NCBI GenBank assembly: GCA_037968475.1
Contig: JBBKVO010000024.1
Coordinates: 1-64,000 of the forward strand
Direction: 5' to 3'
DNA from: SB11 sp037968475
GTDB lineage: Bacteria; Bacteroidota; Bacteroidia; UBA8524
DNA length: 64,000 nt
A program made the translations under genes and the position numbers. The notes beneath the pieces are model-generated. The model worked only from the letters and a program-made list of their open reading frames with translations. It searched no databases and was not told the DNA's origin. Within the stretch, counting starts at the first letter, position 1; every line of letters starts with the position of its first letter. Below, piece after piece: positions 54,433 through 64,000 of this stretch.

Positions 54433-55290
54433 ATGCGGGCACTAACACTACTTTTTGTTTTAACGCTTTTTACCAAAACAGGTTTTGCGCAGGCCGATAG
54501 CAGCAAGCCTTTTATTTTGGGTGTAATAGAAGAAATACAATCGGTGCAGTTGGACGAGAAAAGAACCCTTAATATATACCTGCCTGATGGCTACGCGCAA
54601 AATGATACCACTAAATACCCTGTAATTTATTTGTTAGACGGATCGGCTGATGAAGATTTTATACACGTGGTAGGCTTGGTGCAGTTTAATAATTTTGCGT
54701 GGATTAATCGTGTCCCAAAATCAATAGTAGTGGGCATAGCCAATGTGGATAGGAAAAGAGATTTCACCTATACCACAACTATTGCTGAGGATAGAAAAAG
54801 GTTTCCTACCGCAGGCCATTCAGATAAGTTTATTGCTTTTATTGAGAAAGAATTGCAGCCTTTTATTGAAGGTAAGTATAAAACCAGTGCCTCAAAAACA
54901 ATAATAGGGCAATCGCTAGGTGGTTTGCTGGCCACTGAGATTTTATTAAAAAACCCTACATTATTTAATAAATATATAATTATTAGCCCCAGCTTGTGGT
55001 GGGATAATGGCTCGCTACTGCAACAGCAATCGGCTATGTTACAAGAAGGGTTTACACAAAAAACCGACATTTATATAGGCGTGGGCAAAGAAGGCCTTGC
55101 ACCAAGTACTGCGCCACATGTGATGGAGGTTGACGCTAATCTATTGGCCGAAAAAATAAAGGGCACTAAAAGCAAAAGCGTAACCACTTATTTTGATTAT
55201 TTGCCGCAAGAAAACCATGCTACTATTACACACATAGCGGTATTTAATGCCCTTAGGTTATTATACCCCGAGGGGGTAGAAGAAAAGTGA
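54433..55290 (+). CDS. Secreted esterase (IroE/Fes-like alpha/beta hydrolase)
   Basis: 285 residues. A signal peptide (1-20, ending GFAQ), a TLNIYLPDGY strand, nucleophile Ser161 in GQSLGG and a His in ENHATI near the C-terminus mark the esterase_D / COG2819 group. It is periplasmic or exported. The second codon ATG at 54433 is preferred over TTG at 54430. It lies within the pseudo-tRNA cassette, 15 bp before the right repeat. Confidence 0.88.
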   Translation: MRALTLLFVLTLFTKTGFAQADSSKPFILGVIEEIQSVQLDEKRTLNIYLPDGYAQNDTTKYPVIYLLDGSADEDFIHVVGLVQFNNFAWINRVPKSIVVGIANVDRKRDFTYTTTIAEDRKRFPTAGHSDKFIAFIEKELQPFIEGKYKTSASKTIIGQSLGGLLATEILLKNPTLFNKYIIISPSLWWDNGSLLQQQSAMLQEGFTQKTDIYIGVGKEGLAPSTAPHVMEVDANLLAEKIKGTKSKSVTTYFDYLPQENHATITHIAVFNALRLLYPEGVEEK

Positions 55291-55304
55291 GCGGTTAATT
55301 TTTG

Positions 55305-55413
55305 GCTGATGGTTTTTTGTTTTTAGTTGGCTTCGTAGTTCAAAGGATAGGATATCCCGATAGCTATCGGGACTAAACATTTGATACAGGTTCGATTCCT
55401 ATCGAAGCTACAA
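55305..55413 (+). repeat. Direct repeat copy 2 containing pseudo-tRNA-Arg
   Basis: Second copy of 53585-53693. It starts with the right arm of the tRNA terminator, although no left arm exists here, so this copy derives from the one next to tRNA-Arg. Confidence 0.88.
55329..55410 (+). pseudogene. Pseudo-tRNA-Arg 2 with restored acceptor pairing
   Basis: Same structure as pseudo-tRNA 1, with the 18-bp palindrome at 55355-55372. Its acceptor ends GGCTTCG / CGAAGCT pair fully (bar the terminal G-T), unlike copy 1, and its T loop is intact (TTCGATT), but the T stem has a C-A mismatch. No anticodon can be read. Confidence 0.83.
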
Positions 55414-55699
55414 GAATTAAAATTTGCCCCAATAAATCAAATTAAAAACAGCTTTAGTTATTTTAAACTCTACTTCATTTGTTTTTAAAAATTTAGCAAA
55501 CGTAATCTCGCATACTTGTTTTCGGCTCTATTATTAATGTTTTGCATTTCTTAGTTTTGAATAAAAGTATCAATAAATTAACGTAATAATAACAATATAT
55601 TCTTACCTTCGATAGGCATAAGCTAAATTATCGATATGCAAAATCGCTATCATAAATCTCAATACAAAACACAAAATTAACATCAAACTATTAATCAGT
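55414..55699. other. Upstream region of the beta-helix protein gene
   Basis: About 285 AT-rich bases with no gene or repeat. TACCTTCG near 55604 is one base from the TAnnTTTG -7 element and may be the promoter of the next gene. Confidence 0.35.
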
Positions 55700-58600
55700 A
55701 TGCAAACAAAAATCAAACTATTTTCAACTTTCAGCTTATTGATATTAGCATTAGTATGCTATACCATAAGTATCGGAAAGCCGCCCGCCCATCTTTCACA
55801 ATTTAAAACTACAGCAGCTACCGCATGTATAATTCCAGATACGGTTAGCTACGAAGCCGAACACGGTATTTTGATAGGGGCGTATGCCTACAAAAAGTAC
55901 CAACCCAACTCTAGTAACGATACCAATGTTGCCAGTCAATCGGCAGTAGCCTTTGTGATGCAATACCCTGCCAATGCCATTAAAATATGCTATGGTACGG
56001 GTAATACGGGCAGCTTAACGCTTAAAGTAAATGGGACAACAGTGGGTACATTTACCATAGTTAATACAGGGGGCTATCATAAAATTGCCGAGGCACAACT
56101 TAACGTAAATGTTAATGCAGGCGATACAGTATACGTTGGCTCACCAGGTGTGTACTTAGAGCTTGACCGTATTAAGGCTTACAAAGCCCCTAACAAACTC
56201 CCCTATGTAAATATCACTGCGCCAACAAGTAATGATACCATACCGGTAAATGTTTCTTCAACATTTACTGCCACAGCAAACGATACTGACGGCACTATTA
56301 TAGCAGTGAAATTTAAAATCACAGGCGATACCACCTATATAGATTCTACTGCCCCGTATAGCTTCAACTATTTGCCCAATACAATGGGACAGTGGGGTGT
56401 GGTTGCTACCGCTTATGACAATTGCGGCGATAGCACTGTAACTACAACACGTGTTTTTTATGTAGAAGATGATAATGTTGATTTTGTGCGCTACGAGGCC
56501 GAGCAAGGCACGTTTATAGGGGTAGAGCTAGCCTCGGTTTATCGTGCAGGGGTAAGTAACGATACTAACGTACAATACATTAGCTATACAGATAAAGGGA
56601 TACAAATAATTGCCAATGAAGATGCAGATGGAATTATTGTTGGTTATGGAACGTATCAATACGGAACTTTTAGACTAAAAGTAAACGGAGTAAACTCAGG
56701 CTTGTTCAATATCATACATTCCAATGGGTACACAAACGTGTATAAAGCGGCACTTAATGTGCCCGTATCGGCAGGAGATACTGTTTTTGTTGGTTCGCCA
56801 GGTGCAGGCGGTGCGTATTTGGAGTTGGATTATATAGAGACCTTTACGTATCGCAATATTGCCCCTCAAGTAACCATAACCGCTCCAATGGAGTACGATA
56901 CGGTATATTTGGATAGCACGGCGGTTTTTGCAGCTAATGCCAGCGATACGGATGGTACGGTAGACTCTGTTAAATTTTGGGTAGAAGGGTATGCTCCTTT
57001 TGTTGATGCTACTTCACCCTATACCTATAATTTTACTGCGGATAGTATTGGAGTAAAGAAAATTACAGCTACAGCCTATGATAATGACGGCGATAGCACG
57101 GTTTCTACCATTGCACACTTTTTTGTTCGCAATTATATCCCTGATTCTCTTAAATACGAGGCAGAGCATGGCATACTTGCAGGTACAGCAAAAGACACAT
57201 TAAAAGTAGGAGCCAGTAACGATAGCACCGTATTTAACATTGGTGGAACTAACAACGGTGTTAAGTTTGTTATGAAATATGACGCTGATGCTATTATAGT
57301 AGGCTATGGCACATACAATGCTTCAGGCACAGCAAAACTGAAAATAAACGGAGCAAATGCAGGGACATTTACAACAGTAGCAACAGGGGGCTACGAAAAA
57401 ATTAAGGAATCCTCTATCACAGTAGCTGTATCAGCTGGAGATACCATTTTTGTCGGTGAATTTACTTCGTTTTGCCACATGGACTATATCAAAGCATACA
57501 GTGCCAGTGGTTATGCAAAAAGTCTTTTACCCACCTATACTGCCTCAGTTCCCGAAAACGAAGAGTGGGGTTATCCTGTAGCTACTGTAACAGCAGGTTA
57601 TACTATACGAAAAGATACGCTTGATGGCGATAAATTTAAAATAATAAACGATACACAAATAGTAACTCAGGCATCGTTTGATTACGAAAATTACGACAGA
57701 AGATATTTTATGATTGATACCGGCAGTGCCGATGTATTGTATTTAGTAAACATTACCAATGTTACGGGTGTTTTTGATGTCAATGGATTTGCAACTACTG
57801 CTATTGCTGCAAAATATCCACACGTTAACGTAGGCGACTATATTTATTGGAACAATACTAACGCCGATAATATATACGATGTAAGCGGTATTAGCGTAAG
57901 CTACCCCAACAAAGTACTGATACATTCTAAAAAGTACGATTACATAACCATCGACTTAAAAAATGCCCACGGTAACAGTAATGCCCAACAAGTAGTAATA
58001 AGCAACTTTTTAGGGCAAGTAGAGTTTCAGCGTGGATTATCGTTAAGAAACCTTGATGCAAACAGGCTAACAGGCCGCTACGATAGTGCCAACGGATATG
58101 GGCATTCTGCATACAAAGGCTGGGATGCAGGTTACGAGTTCCCCCACGGCACATTTGGTCTTTTTGGAAACAACAGATGGCAAAGTGAAGAAAGCTACCA
58201 TCATATCAATCTGAATACAAGAACGAATAGGGTTGAGCTAGACTATATTGAAGCAGGAAACGGATCATTTTCAGGCATTAACTGGAAGCTGAATAACGAT
58301 TCTACCCATGTGGCGGATTCTGTTGTTACAGACTCAAGTTCGGTACACCATTGCTTCATTCACGATACAGGTTCAGAAGGCTTGTATGTTGGTTCAACAC
58401 AAACAGGAACACAGCAGGTGTTTAAGAATCTTACGGTTGAGAACAATGTTTTTTTACGTTGTGGAGGCGAAGGAATACAACTAGGATGGCTGTATGGTAA
58501 GAACACTGTAAAAAACAATGTGGTACACTCAGGTATTGATTGGAAAAAGCCATTCCAGCTATATCAAGATGGTTTGGTGCAAGTATCTGTTGTGGGTGGC

Positions 58601-59719
58601 GGCACTACCATTAAAGATAATGTCTTTTTTGCAGGCGGTGAAGGCGCAGGTATTATTGAAATAAAAGACAACACAACACCCAATAGTATTGCAGAAGACA
58701 CAGTAACCTTTGCCAATAACTTGTTTTATGGTTTAAGAGGAGGTCCACTTGTACACTACGGCCTTTACGACACCGTGTATACCAAGGCAGATACAATCAC
58801 TCACTTGGTGTTTGATGGCAATTACTACAAAATGATAGGCGAGAACTATAGCGAAATAACAAGCGTTTCTGACACTAATAATGCAATATGGAGCTTAAAT
58901 AATAGTGCTAATATTAGCATTGCAAGAAACAATCGCTACGATACTACTGTAGATAAATTAGTGCGTCAAGGCTATGTAGCACCTATTTTAAGCAACAATA
59001 CCCAACAAACAATAGCATACCCACAATTTAGGAATTACCTAAACCTACCCGATAGTTTTAACTATCTAAACATTAGTCGGTATACTGATTCAACTATTAG
59101 AGGAAACAAAGCCATTTGGTATGTGGGCAATATAGTACAGCACTGGAATAATAAGGGGGCAACTCGTTTTTACAAATGTATACAAGCCACCTCTTCACCC
59201 AGTAATAGACCCCCAAAAGACGATACTAATACCGCCTATTGGGAATTGCTTACTTGGCTAAAACCTGATAGTACCATTAGCCATTTTCCACCTGATGATG
59301 TGCGTTTAGATGCAGGTAGTTATTTTGATAGCTTAGGAATGGGCATTAGCGATACCACAACATCAAGCAGCTTAGTAGTGCCCAAACAAAACAAAAACAG
59401 TTGGCATACCACCCCACAACAAGGCAGTAGCCAAATAAATGCACCTCAAAACAATACAGATGAAACCGATAAGAATGAGGCGTTAGAGTTTAATGCATAT
59501 CCCAATCCCGCTGCACAAGTAATACACCTTAGCAGCAATATGGCTATGCAATCAGTAGTAGTATACGATATGCTGGGCAAGCAATGTATAAAAGTAGAAA
59601 CAGATGGCGCAAATACTGCCATTTTTGATTTACAGAAATTAGTAAACGGATTATACATAATACGTATGTACAGTATTGATGGTCAAATAGCGGTTAAACA
59701 AATACAAGTGATTAAATAG
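55700..59719 (+). CDS. Large secreted protein: CBM/Ig modules, parallel beta-helix, CBM5/12-like and type A T9SS domain
   Basis: 1339 residues. A signal peptide (about 1-30) is followed by three modules (about 45-165, 265-385, 485-600), each opening YEAEHG/YEAEQG and ending in a hydrophobic-domain ID-like strand as in CBM6/35, separated by Ig-like domains with NDTDGTI or SDTDGTV. A right-handed beta-helix lies at about 700-1110. A small CBM5/12-like segment (YVGNIVQHWNNKGATRFYKC) precedes the C-terminal YPNPAAQVIHL...GLYIIRMY...KQIQVIK sorting domain. It is probably a polysaccharide-degrading or -binding exoprotein. Confidence 0.88.
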   Translation: MQTKIKLFSTFSLLILALVCYTISIGKPPAHLSQFKTTAATACIIPDTVSYEAEHGILIGAYAYKKYQPNSSNDTNVASQSAVAFVMQYPANAIKICYGTGNTGSLTLKVNGTTVGTFTIVNTGGYHKIAEAQLNVNVNAGDTVYVGSPGVYLELDRIKAYKAPNKLPYVNITAPTSNDTIPVNVSSTFTATANDTDGTIIAVKFKITGDTTYIDSTAPYSFNYLPNTMGQWGVVATAYDNCGDSTVTTTRVFYVEDDNVDFVRYEAEQGTFIGVELASVYRAGVSNDTNVQYISYTDKGIQIIANEDADGIIVGYGTYQYGTFRLKVNGVNSGLFNIIHSNGYTNVYKAALNVPVSAGDTVFVGSPGAGGAYLELDYIETFTYRNIAPQVTITAPMEYDTVYLDSTAVFAANASDTDGTVDSVKFWVEGYAPFVDATSPYTYNFTADSIGVKKITATAYDNDGDSTVSTIAHFFVRNYIPDSLKYEAEHGILAGTAKDTLKVGASNDSTVFNIGGTNNGVKFVMKYDADAIIVGYGTYNASGTAKLKINGANAGTFTTVATGGYEKIKESSITVAVSAGDTIFVGEFTSFCHMDYIKAYSASGYAKSLLPTYTASVPENEEWGYPVATVTAGYTIRKDTLDGDKFKIINDTQIVTQASFDYENYDRRYFMIDTGSADVLYLVNITNVTGVFDVNGFATTAIAAKYPHVNVGDYIYWNNTNADNIYDVSGISVSYPNKVLIHSKKYDYITIDLKNAHGNSNAQQVVISNFLGQVEFQRGLSLRNLDANRLTGRYDSANGYGHSAYKGWDAGYEFPHGTFGLFGNNRWQSEESYHHINLNTRTNRVELDYIEAGNGSFSGINWKLNNDSTHVADSVVTDSSSVHHCFIHDTGSEGLYVGSTQTGTQQVFKNLTVENNVFLRCGGEGIQLGWLYGKNTVKNNVVHSGIDWKKPFQLYQDGLVQVSVVGGGTTIKDNVFFAGGEGAGIIEIKDNTTPNSIAEDTVTFANNLFYGLRGGPLVHYGLYDTVYTKADTITHLVFDGNYYKMIGENYSEITSVSDTNNAIWSLNNSANISIARNNRYDTTVDKLVRQGYVAPILSNNTQQTIAYPQFRNYLNLPDSFNYLNISRYTDSTIRGNKAIWYVGNIVQHWNNKGATRFYKCIQATSSPSNRPPKDDTNTAYWELLTWLKPDSTISHFPPDDVRLDAGSYFDSLGMGISDTTTSSSLVVPKQNKNSWHTTPQQGSSQINAPQNNTDETDKNEALEFNAYPNPAAQVIHLSSNMAMQSVVVYDMLGKQCIKVETDGANTAIFDLQKLVNGLYIIRMYSIDGQIAVKQIQVIK

Positions 59720-59751
59720 CAGTGCCTTAAACAAAACAAAAATAAGAGTAT

Positions 59752-59784
59752 AAAAAATCCGTGCCCGTAGGGCTCGGATTTTTT
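59752..59784 (+). terminator. Terminator of the beta-helix gene
   Basis: AAAAAATCCG / CGGATTTTTT with an inner GCCC-GTA-GGGC stem, 33 bp after the stop. Confidence 0.88.
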
Positions 59785-59878
59785 ATTGCAAAAGAGTGAA
59801 ATAAAACAACGACAGATACCTAAAGTGGCGTGAATATTGAGCTTTTCTATACGTATTGACATAAATAATAAAACCAAT

Positions 59879-60190
59879 ATGGATATAAGACTTGAAACCC
59901 CACATTTTAGCCCAAGCGATGCGCTAAAAGAGTTTGTGAATGAGAAGGTTGCTAAACTTTTCGACCAAAGTGCCTCCATTTTGCACGCAGAAGTAACCAT
60001 GTATAAAGTGGGAAACAATGGCAACAAACATCAGGTATGTGAAATACGTTTGGCAGTGCCGGGCAACGACCATTTTGTGAAAAAAGAAACCCCGATTTTT
60101 GAACAATCGATATTAGAAGCAGTAGAAGCCCTACAAAAAGTGCTACGCAGGCAAAAAGAGAAAGAAGTAGGCCAAAGAAACGATGCCTAA
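59879..60190 (+). CDS. hpf: Ribosome hibernation-promoting factor, HPF/YfiA family
   Basis: 103 residues of the short HPF form. DIRLETPHFSPSDALKEFV and FVNEKVAKLF at the start and the central HQVCEIRLAVPGNDHFVKKE are typical of the family, which binds the ribosomal 30S subunit to stabilise inactive ribosomes. The ATG at 59879 is chosen; an upstream in-frame TTG would add a non-conserved 14-residue segment. Confidence 0.9.
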   Translation: MDIRLETPHFSPSDALKEFVNEKVAKLFDQSASILHAEVTMYKVGNNGNKHQVCEIRLAVPGNDHFVKKETPIFEQSILEAVEALQKVLRRQKEKEVGQRNDA

Positions 60191-60205
60191 GCAATATTTA
60201 TAGTA

Positions 60206-60238
60206 AAAAGCCCTGCTAAATATTTAGCAGGGATTTTT
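60206..60238. terminator. Bidirectional terminator between hpf and the lipoprotein
   Basis: A 22-bp perfect palindrome CCCTGCTAAAT/ATTTAGCAGGG (60211-60232) flanked by AAAAAG and ATTTTT, serving the convergent genes on both sides. Confidence 0.85.
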
Positions 60239-60256
60239 ATAATTAAGAACCAATAG

Positions 60257-60997
60257 TTATTTAGTGCCGTTTTTTAAATACTCATCAGTAGTATATATTT
60301 TTTTAACATATATGTTTTTATTCTCACCAATTACAAACTCACATAAGCCAATATGTGTTTTATTTTTGGGATTCCAATCATAAGTATATCCTAAAGAAGT
60401 CCAAGGGTACTGGTCGTACAAAGCACATTGATAATAGCGTGATAAACGGGTTTCATTTACCCAGTTCACATACGTCATATCAGTCGAATCAGCCTTTGTA
60501 AAACAAGTATTACATTGTGTATCTGTAATTTCTTTATCAGGGCAGGGCCTAAACATATCTTGTGGCCTCACCCAAAACTCAATAAATAATTTATAATCAT
60601 AAATAGGAGGCAAACCCAGCATTTGTTTCAGGCGAATGCTTACATCCTTATATTTTTCAGCATTTATTTTATTCAAAAGCTCAGGAGCAGCCGTTACCCA
60701 AATAGGGTACTTTGTAGTATTATAAATGCCCGAATCAGGATAAAAACTTTGGGTTTTCCAAGTAACCATCAACACATATTCCTCGCCGTTAATAGTTTTT
60801 CTAATTAAGTTTTGATTTTGAGGAGTTATAGCAATCAGGTTTTTGTCAACCGCATCCGTTTCAGGATACATTGCATCTTTTACCGCATTAGTATATAATG
60901 TCGGGTAGTTTGATGGAGTGTTAGCTACTTTTGTCGTTTGGCAAGCATTTGCCAGCAATAACATACAAATAGATAGAGCAATAGTTAGTTTTTTCAT
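60257..60997 (-). CDS. Hypothetical lipoprotein
   Basis: 246 residues. A lipobox LLANA-Cys19 marks a lipoprotein. The mature part has a cysteine pair NTCFT and a TYDWNPKNKTHIGLCEFVIG segment, but no family is recognised. The ATG at 60997 is used because it begins the lipoprotein signal; the open frame runs about 100 bp farther upstream without protein-like character. Confidence 0.8.
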   Translation of the reverse strand: MKKLTIALSICMLLLANACQTTKVANTPSNYPTLYTNAVKDAMYPETDAVDKNLIAITPQNQNLIRKTINGEEYVLMVTWKTQSFYPDSGIYNTTKYPIWVTAAPELLNKINAEKYKDVSIRLKQMLGLPPIYDYKLFIEFWVRPQDMFRPCPDKEITDTQCNTCFTKADSTDMTYVNWVNETRLSRYYQCALYDQYPWTSLGYTYDWNPKNKTHIGLCEFVIGENKNIYVKKIYTTDEYLKNGTK

Positions 60998-61022
60998 GCG
61001 TGTGAAGGTAATAAAAGACAGA

Positions 61023-61358
61023 TTAAAAAGATAATACCCTGCCTTTTTCATACAATAGTTTTTTAGCAGTTTTCCAACTAGGCATTGTATCAGCCTCAAA
61101 AGTTAAAACGCGTATTTCTTTAGCAATAGCAACGCTTCTCTTCATAGCTGTCAAATGTGGGTTATTGCGCGAAAAAGAATTCATCTGGGTTTCATTTTCC
61201 CAAGTTGTCATAGTAAAATGGGTAAGCAATCCGCCGGTTGTTTTATAGCCAATACATTGGGTAGCCTTTATTTTTTGCAATACTTGAAACACGGTATAGT
61301 GAAAGCCTAAAAATTGTAATGGAGAGCGAAGTTTAATAGAAGTAAGGCTTACTAACAT
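61023..61358 (-). CDS. Dimeric alpha-beta barrel protein (DUF3291 / monooxygenase-like)
   Basis: 111 residues. VSLTSIKLRSPLQFL, the central TTGGLLTHFTMTTWENETQM and the terminal KEIRVLTFEADTMPSW fit the small ferredoxin-like alpha-beta barrel fold found in DUF3291 and spheroidene monooxygenase-like proteins. There is no signal peptide. It is located 25 bp upstream of the lipoprotein on the same strand. Confidence 0.75.
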   Translation of the reverse strand: MLVSLTSIKLRSPLQFLGFHYTVFQVLQKIKATQCIGYKTTGGLLTHFTMTTWENETQMNSFSRNNPHLTAMKRSVAIAKEIRVLTFEADTMPSWKTAKKLLYEKGRVLSF

Positions 61359-61440
61359 AGTGTAAAATACGGCCTATTTTGCTTGAAGTGTAATGTTTTT
61401 TCTATATTTAGCAATAAATTAACTGTTAAAAAGCATACAA

Positions 61441-64000
61441 TGGGTGTAAGAGCTAAGGTGTATATAGTGTTGTTTTTTGTTTTTTTTGGATACAGATTGG
61501 ATGCACAGACATTTGTATTTAAAAATTACTCCACAAATCAAGGATTGCCCAGTTCAGAAACCTACAACTCTATTCAAGACGCACAAGGTTATATGTGGTT
61601 TGCTACCGATAGAGGAGTGGCAAAATACGATGGGTATACTTTTAAAACCCTTACTACCAATGAGGGGCTTACTGATAATACAGTTTTTGAGTTTTTTAAA
61701 GATAATAAGCAACAGGTTTGGTGCAAAACCTTCTCATCAACAATAAACCGTATTTCTAATGATAGCGCATACCCATATAAGTATAACTACATTATACAAC
61801 AGCTTTTTCCTTCAGAGGTTTTAAAAGGAATACTCTTTGATAAAAATGGACAGCTATTATTTGTAAAGGGCAATATAAACAGGAACGATATAATTTTTAA
61901 ACTGGATAAAAATGGACAGCTGGATACAATAAATGAAAAGTATAACGGCGGAGCTCGACAATTATTTATTGTTGAGGAAGGGCGTTGCTTATTTGGTGGA
62001 AATACTCTTGAACTCCAAACGGATATTTTTTTTCTTAACGGGGGTGAAAAAATTGCATCAATAAAATTTGATGGGTATGACAATGAAGTTTTTTCTAAAA
62101 AACTAAAAAATAACAACTATGTATTACTTGCAGACAGAAGAGTTTATTTAATAAAAAAAAATAAAGAAATAGAAAAATTGTGGAAGGGTGAAGGTGAAGT
62201 AATTTATTTCTTTGTTGATAAAGATGAAAATTTTTGGATAGGATATAGGGGCAAAGGTTTTGAGTTTCTTTCAGCAAAAAGTGGATATAAAGAGGTAATA
62301 ACAGGCTTAAATAACCTTTCCATATCCTCAATTAATCAAGATAAAGAAGGAGGGATGTGGCTAACAACTTTAGAAAAGGGGGTGTTTTATCTTGCCCCAT
62401 CTGCACCTTTGGCATATAACAAAGAGAATGGGCTTAGCTCAGAAAAAATTAATAAAATAGTTGATGTTGAAGGTAATATAGTATTAGTTACTCCCGACGG
62501 CGATTTTTTATTAAAAAAACAAAACAGCAATACATTTAAAGAGATTGAGTCAGAATTATCGGTTGCAAATGATTTGGTCTACTCTAAAGAAAATGGGGTA
62601 TTTTATTTTTACCCTACCCATGAGCCAATTTTAAAGAACTACAAACAGACAATAATACCCCATCATAAAAAACTATTTATAGGAAAAAAATATTTGTGGG
62701 CTTATTTTTATAGGGAAATATCGAAATATACTTTACAAGGAAAAAAACTAGACAGTATTATTTTTGATAAAAAAAGAATACAATGTTTAGAAGAGCTTGA
62801 TAATGGTGATGTATTAATTGGAACGCTTGGGGGAGTTTACATATATAAGAATGACTCAATAACATCATTGGTAGTTTATAACCCATTGTTTAGTTTAAGA
62901 GTAAGTGATATTAAACAAATAGATATAAACCATGTGGTAGTTGCCACTATCGGTGGAGGAATTTTAATAACCCAGATAAATAATTATGCAAATACTATAC
63001 AATACAAAACAGAGAATGGCTTGCCTAGCGTAATGTGCAATACGCTACTAAAATATAATGACAGTATACTTTGGGTAGGAACTAATAGAGGGTTGTGCCG
63101 TATAGACAACATATTGCCGGGCAATAAAATAAAATTCAATAATTTTGATATTAATAACGGATTAATATCAAACGAAGTAAATGATATCTGTTTGATTGAT
63201 GATAAACTTTGGGTAGCTACTGCCGAAGGAGTATCTGTAGTAGCTGAAAATGGAGAAGAAACCGATATTCGTGATATTTCAATTTATATAAAAAAAATAA
63301 ACATAAATGGTGAAGAAGTTCCTTTGCTGCCCTTGGCAAAGCTGCCGTATAATAAAAATAATATAACGTTTTCGTTTATTGGCCTCAATTACCAGTATGC
63401 TGGTAAATTAGTATATAAATATCGCCTTGTAGGGGCTGACACTAAGTGGAATACAACCACCAACCTATCGGTAGTATATAATACACTACCTTCAGGTAAA
63501 TATACTTTTGAAATTGGGGTGGTAAATCCAAATGGCCCCAATCTTGTGCATTTTGCTAAATATAGTTTTACCATTTTACCTCCGTTTTGGCAAACAGCAT
63601 GGTTTCTCATATTAGCAGTAGTGGTATTGGCACTACTTATATATTGGTATATAAGGTACAGGGTAAATTTTGTGCGTAAGCAAGAACTGCTAAATATAGA
63701 CTTAAATACTTTTAGAGATAGGGCATTACGAGGACAAATGAATCCTCATTTTATATACAATTCTCTCAATTCCATACAAAACTACATACTAAAAAGCGAT
63801 ACTATGGCTTCAGTATCGTTCCTGTCAAAATTCTCACAGCTTATGCGGCTTACTTTTAACAATACAGCACAAGAACTTATTACGCTTGATAAGGATATGG
63901 AAGCTCTATTGTTGTATATTGAGCTTGAAGACCTTCGGTTTCAACATAAATTCACATTGCATATAGAAAACAGCGCTAATTTGGATTTTACTTTTATAAA
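61441..64000 (+). CDS. Sensor protein: propeller, Y_Y_Y, TM and LytS-type histidine kinase (partial, runs off window)
   Basis: The first 853 residues are visible. A signal peptide (about 1-24, ending LDAQ), a beta-propeller region (about 25-610) with repeats such as DAQGYMWFATDRGVAKYDG and NDSILWVGTNRGLCRID, a Y_Y_Y-like beta domain (about 640-715), one TM helix (about 722-742), then the His_kinase (LytS-type) domain beginning LRGQMNPHFIYNSLNS (phospho-His about 770). The ATP-binding domain lies beyond 64000. It resembles Bacteroidota ligand-sensing regulators. No stop is seen in frame. Confidence 0.92.

Noticed and set aside
53694..55304. Integrative element with its own integrase between the pseudo-tRNA repeats
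   Set aside because: The cassette has only an SRPBCC gene and an esterase gene. No recombinase, excisionase or relaxase is present, so an element is not supported, only a bracketed cassette.
61477..61746. 89-codon frame at the start of the last gene
   Set aside because: It is out of frame within the signal peptide and first propeller blades of the sensor protein that starts at 61441.

Overview
The window looks like the chromosome of a Bacteroidota bacterium (Flavobacteriia/Chitinophagia-like, AT-rich). The evidence is: proteins with type IX secretion C-terminal sorting domains of both type A and type B, few Shine-Dalgarno sites, promoters of the TTTG (-33) / TAnnTTTG (-7) class, an operon of mutL with two rhomboids, SPFH/Arc/LD-carboxypeptidase genes in one operon, and many short dispersed intergenic repeats. 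It is mostly housekeeping and cell-envelope DNA. There is no prophage, no rRNA, no CRISPR array and no transposase gene.

Layout. 1-700: a cluster of short stem-loops in two direct repeats, then the gap terminator. 0.7-2.6 kb: gap (GAPDH), tRNA-Glu and a small unknown gene. 3.1-6.1 kb: a four-gene operon of an unknown protein, a 7TM protein, a HisKA_3 kinase and a LuxR-type regulator. 6.3-12.5 kb: reverse-strand envelope genes (small membrane protein, barrel-like protein, alpha/beta hydrolase lipoprotein, AraC regulator with membrane domain, PLD-like protein, flippase, and a Trm112-like fragment). 12.7-18.9 kb: a giant PKD protein with a type B sorting domain, a cupin and a thioredoxin lipoprotein. 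19-22.7 kb: a region shaped by duplication, with two paralogous outer-membrane proteins, a Crp/Fnr regulator and its decayed partial copy, and a lipoprotein flanked by two copies of a MITE-like element. 22.7-32.2 kb: a secreted esterase, a two-component system, a cytochrome b5-like protein, 3-hydroxyanthranilate dioxygenase, a WG-repeat protein, tyrS and a membrane glycosyltransferase-like protein. 32.7-38.9 kb: a single-chain type IIG restriction-modification enzyme and a GH3/beta-lactamase fusion. 39-44 kb: the mutL operon. 44-46.5 kb: LD-carboxypeptidase/Arc/membrane protein/SPFH operon. 46.6-49 kb: a hydrolase and a PAS-HisKA-REC protein that lacks an ATPase domain. 49.3-55.4 kb: metG, a DUF262/DUF1524 (GmrSD-like) protein, tRNA-Arg(CCT), and two tRNA-Arg-derived pseudo-tRNAs that bracket a 1.6 kb cassette. 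55.7-64 kb: a large beta-helix T9SS cargo, a ribosome hibernation factor, a lipoprotein, a small alpha-beta barrel protein, and the N-terminal 853 residues of a propeller/Y_Y_Y/LytS-type sensor kinase that runs off the window.

The least ordinary features are structural. They are the pseudo-tRNAs in which an 18-bp palindrome replaced part of the anticodon arm, the MITE-like family with TAACnTGAGTTCG ends, the family of stem-loops with variable stems and a conserved loop at the left edge, the duplication that left a frameshifted regulator remnant, the MutL with altered endonuclease motifs, and the kinase-like protein that joins a HisKA region directly to a receiver domain.
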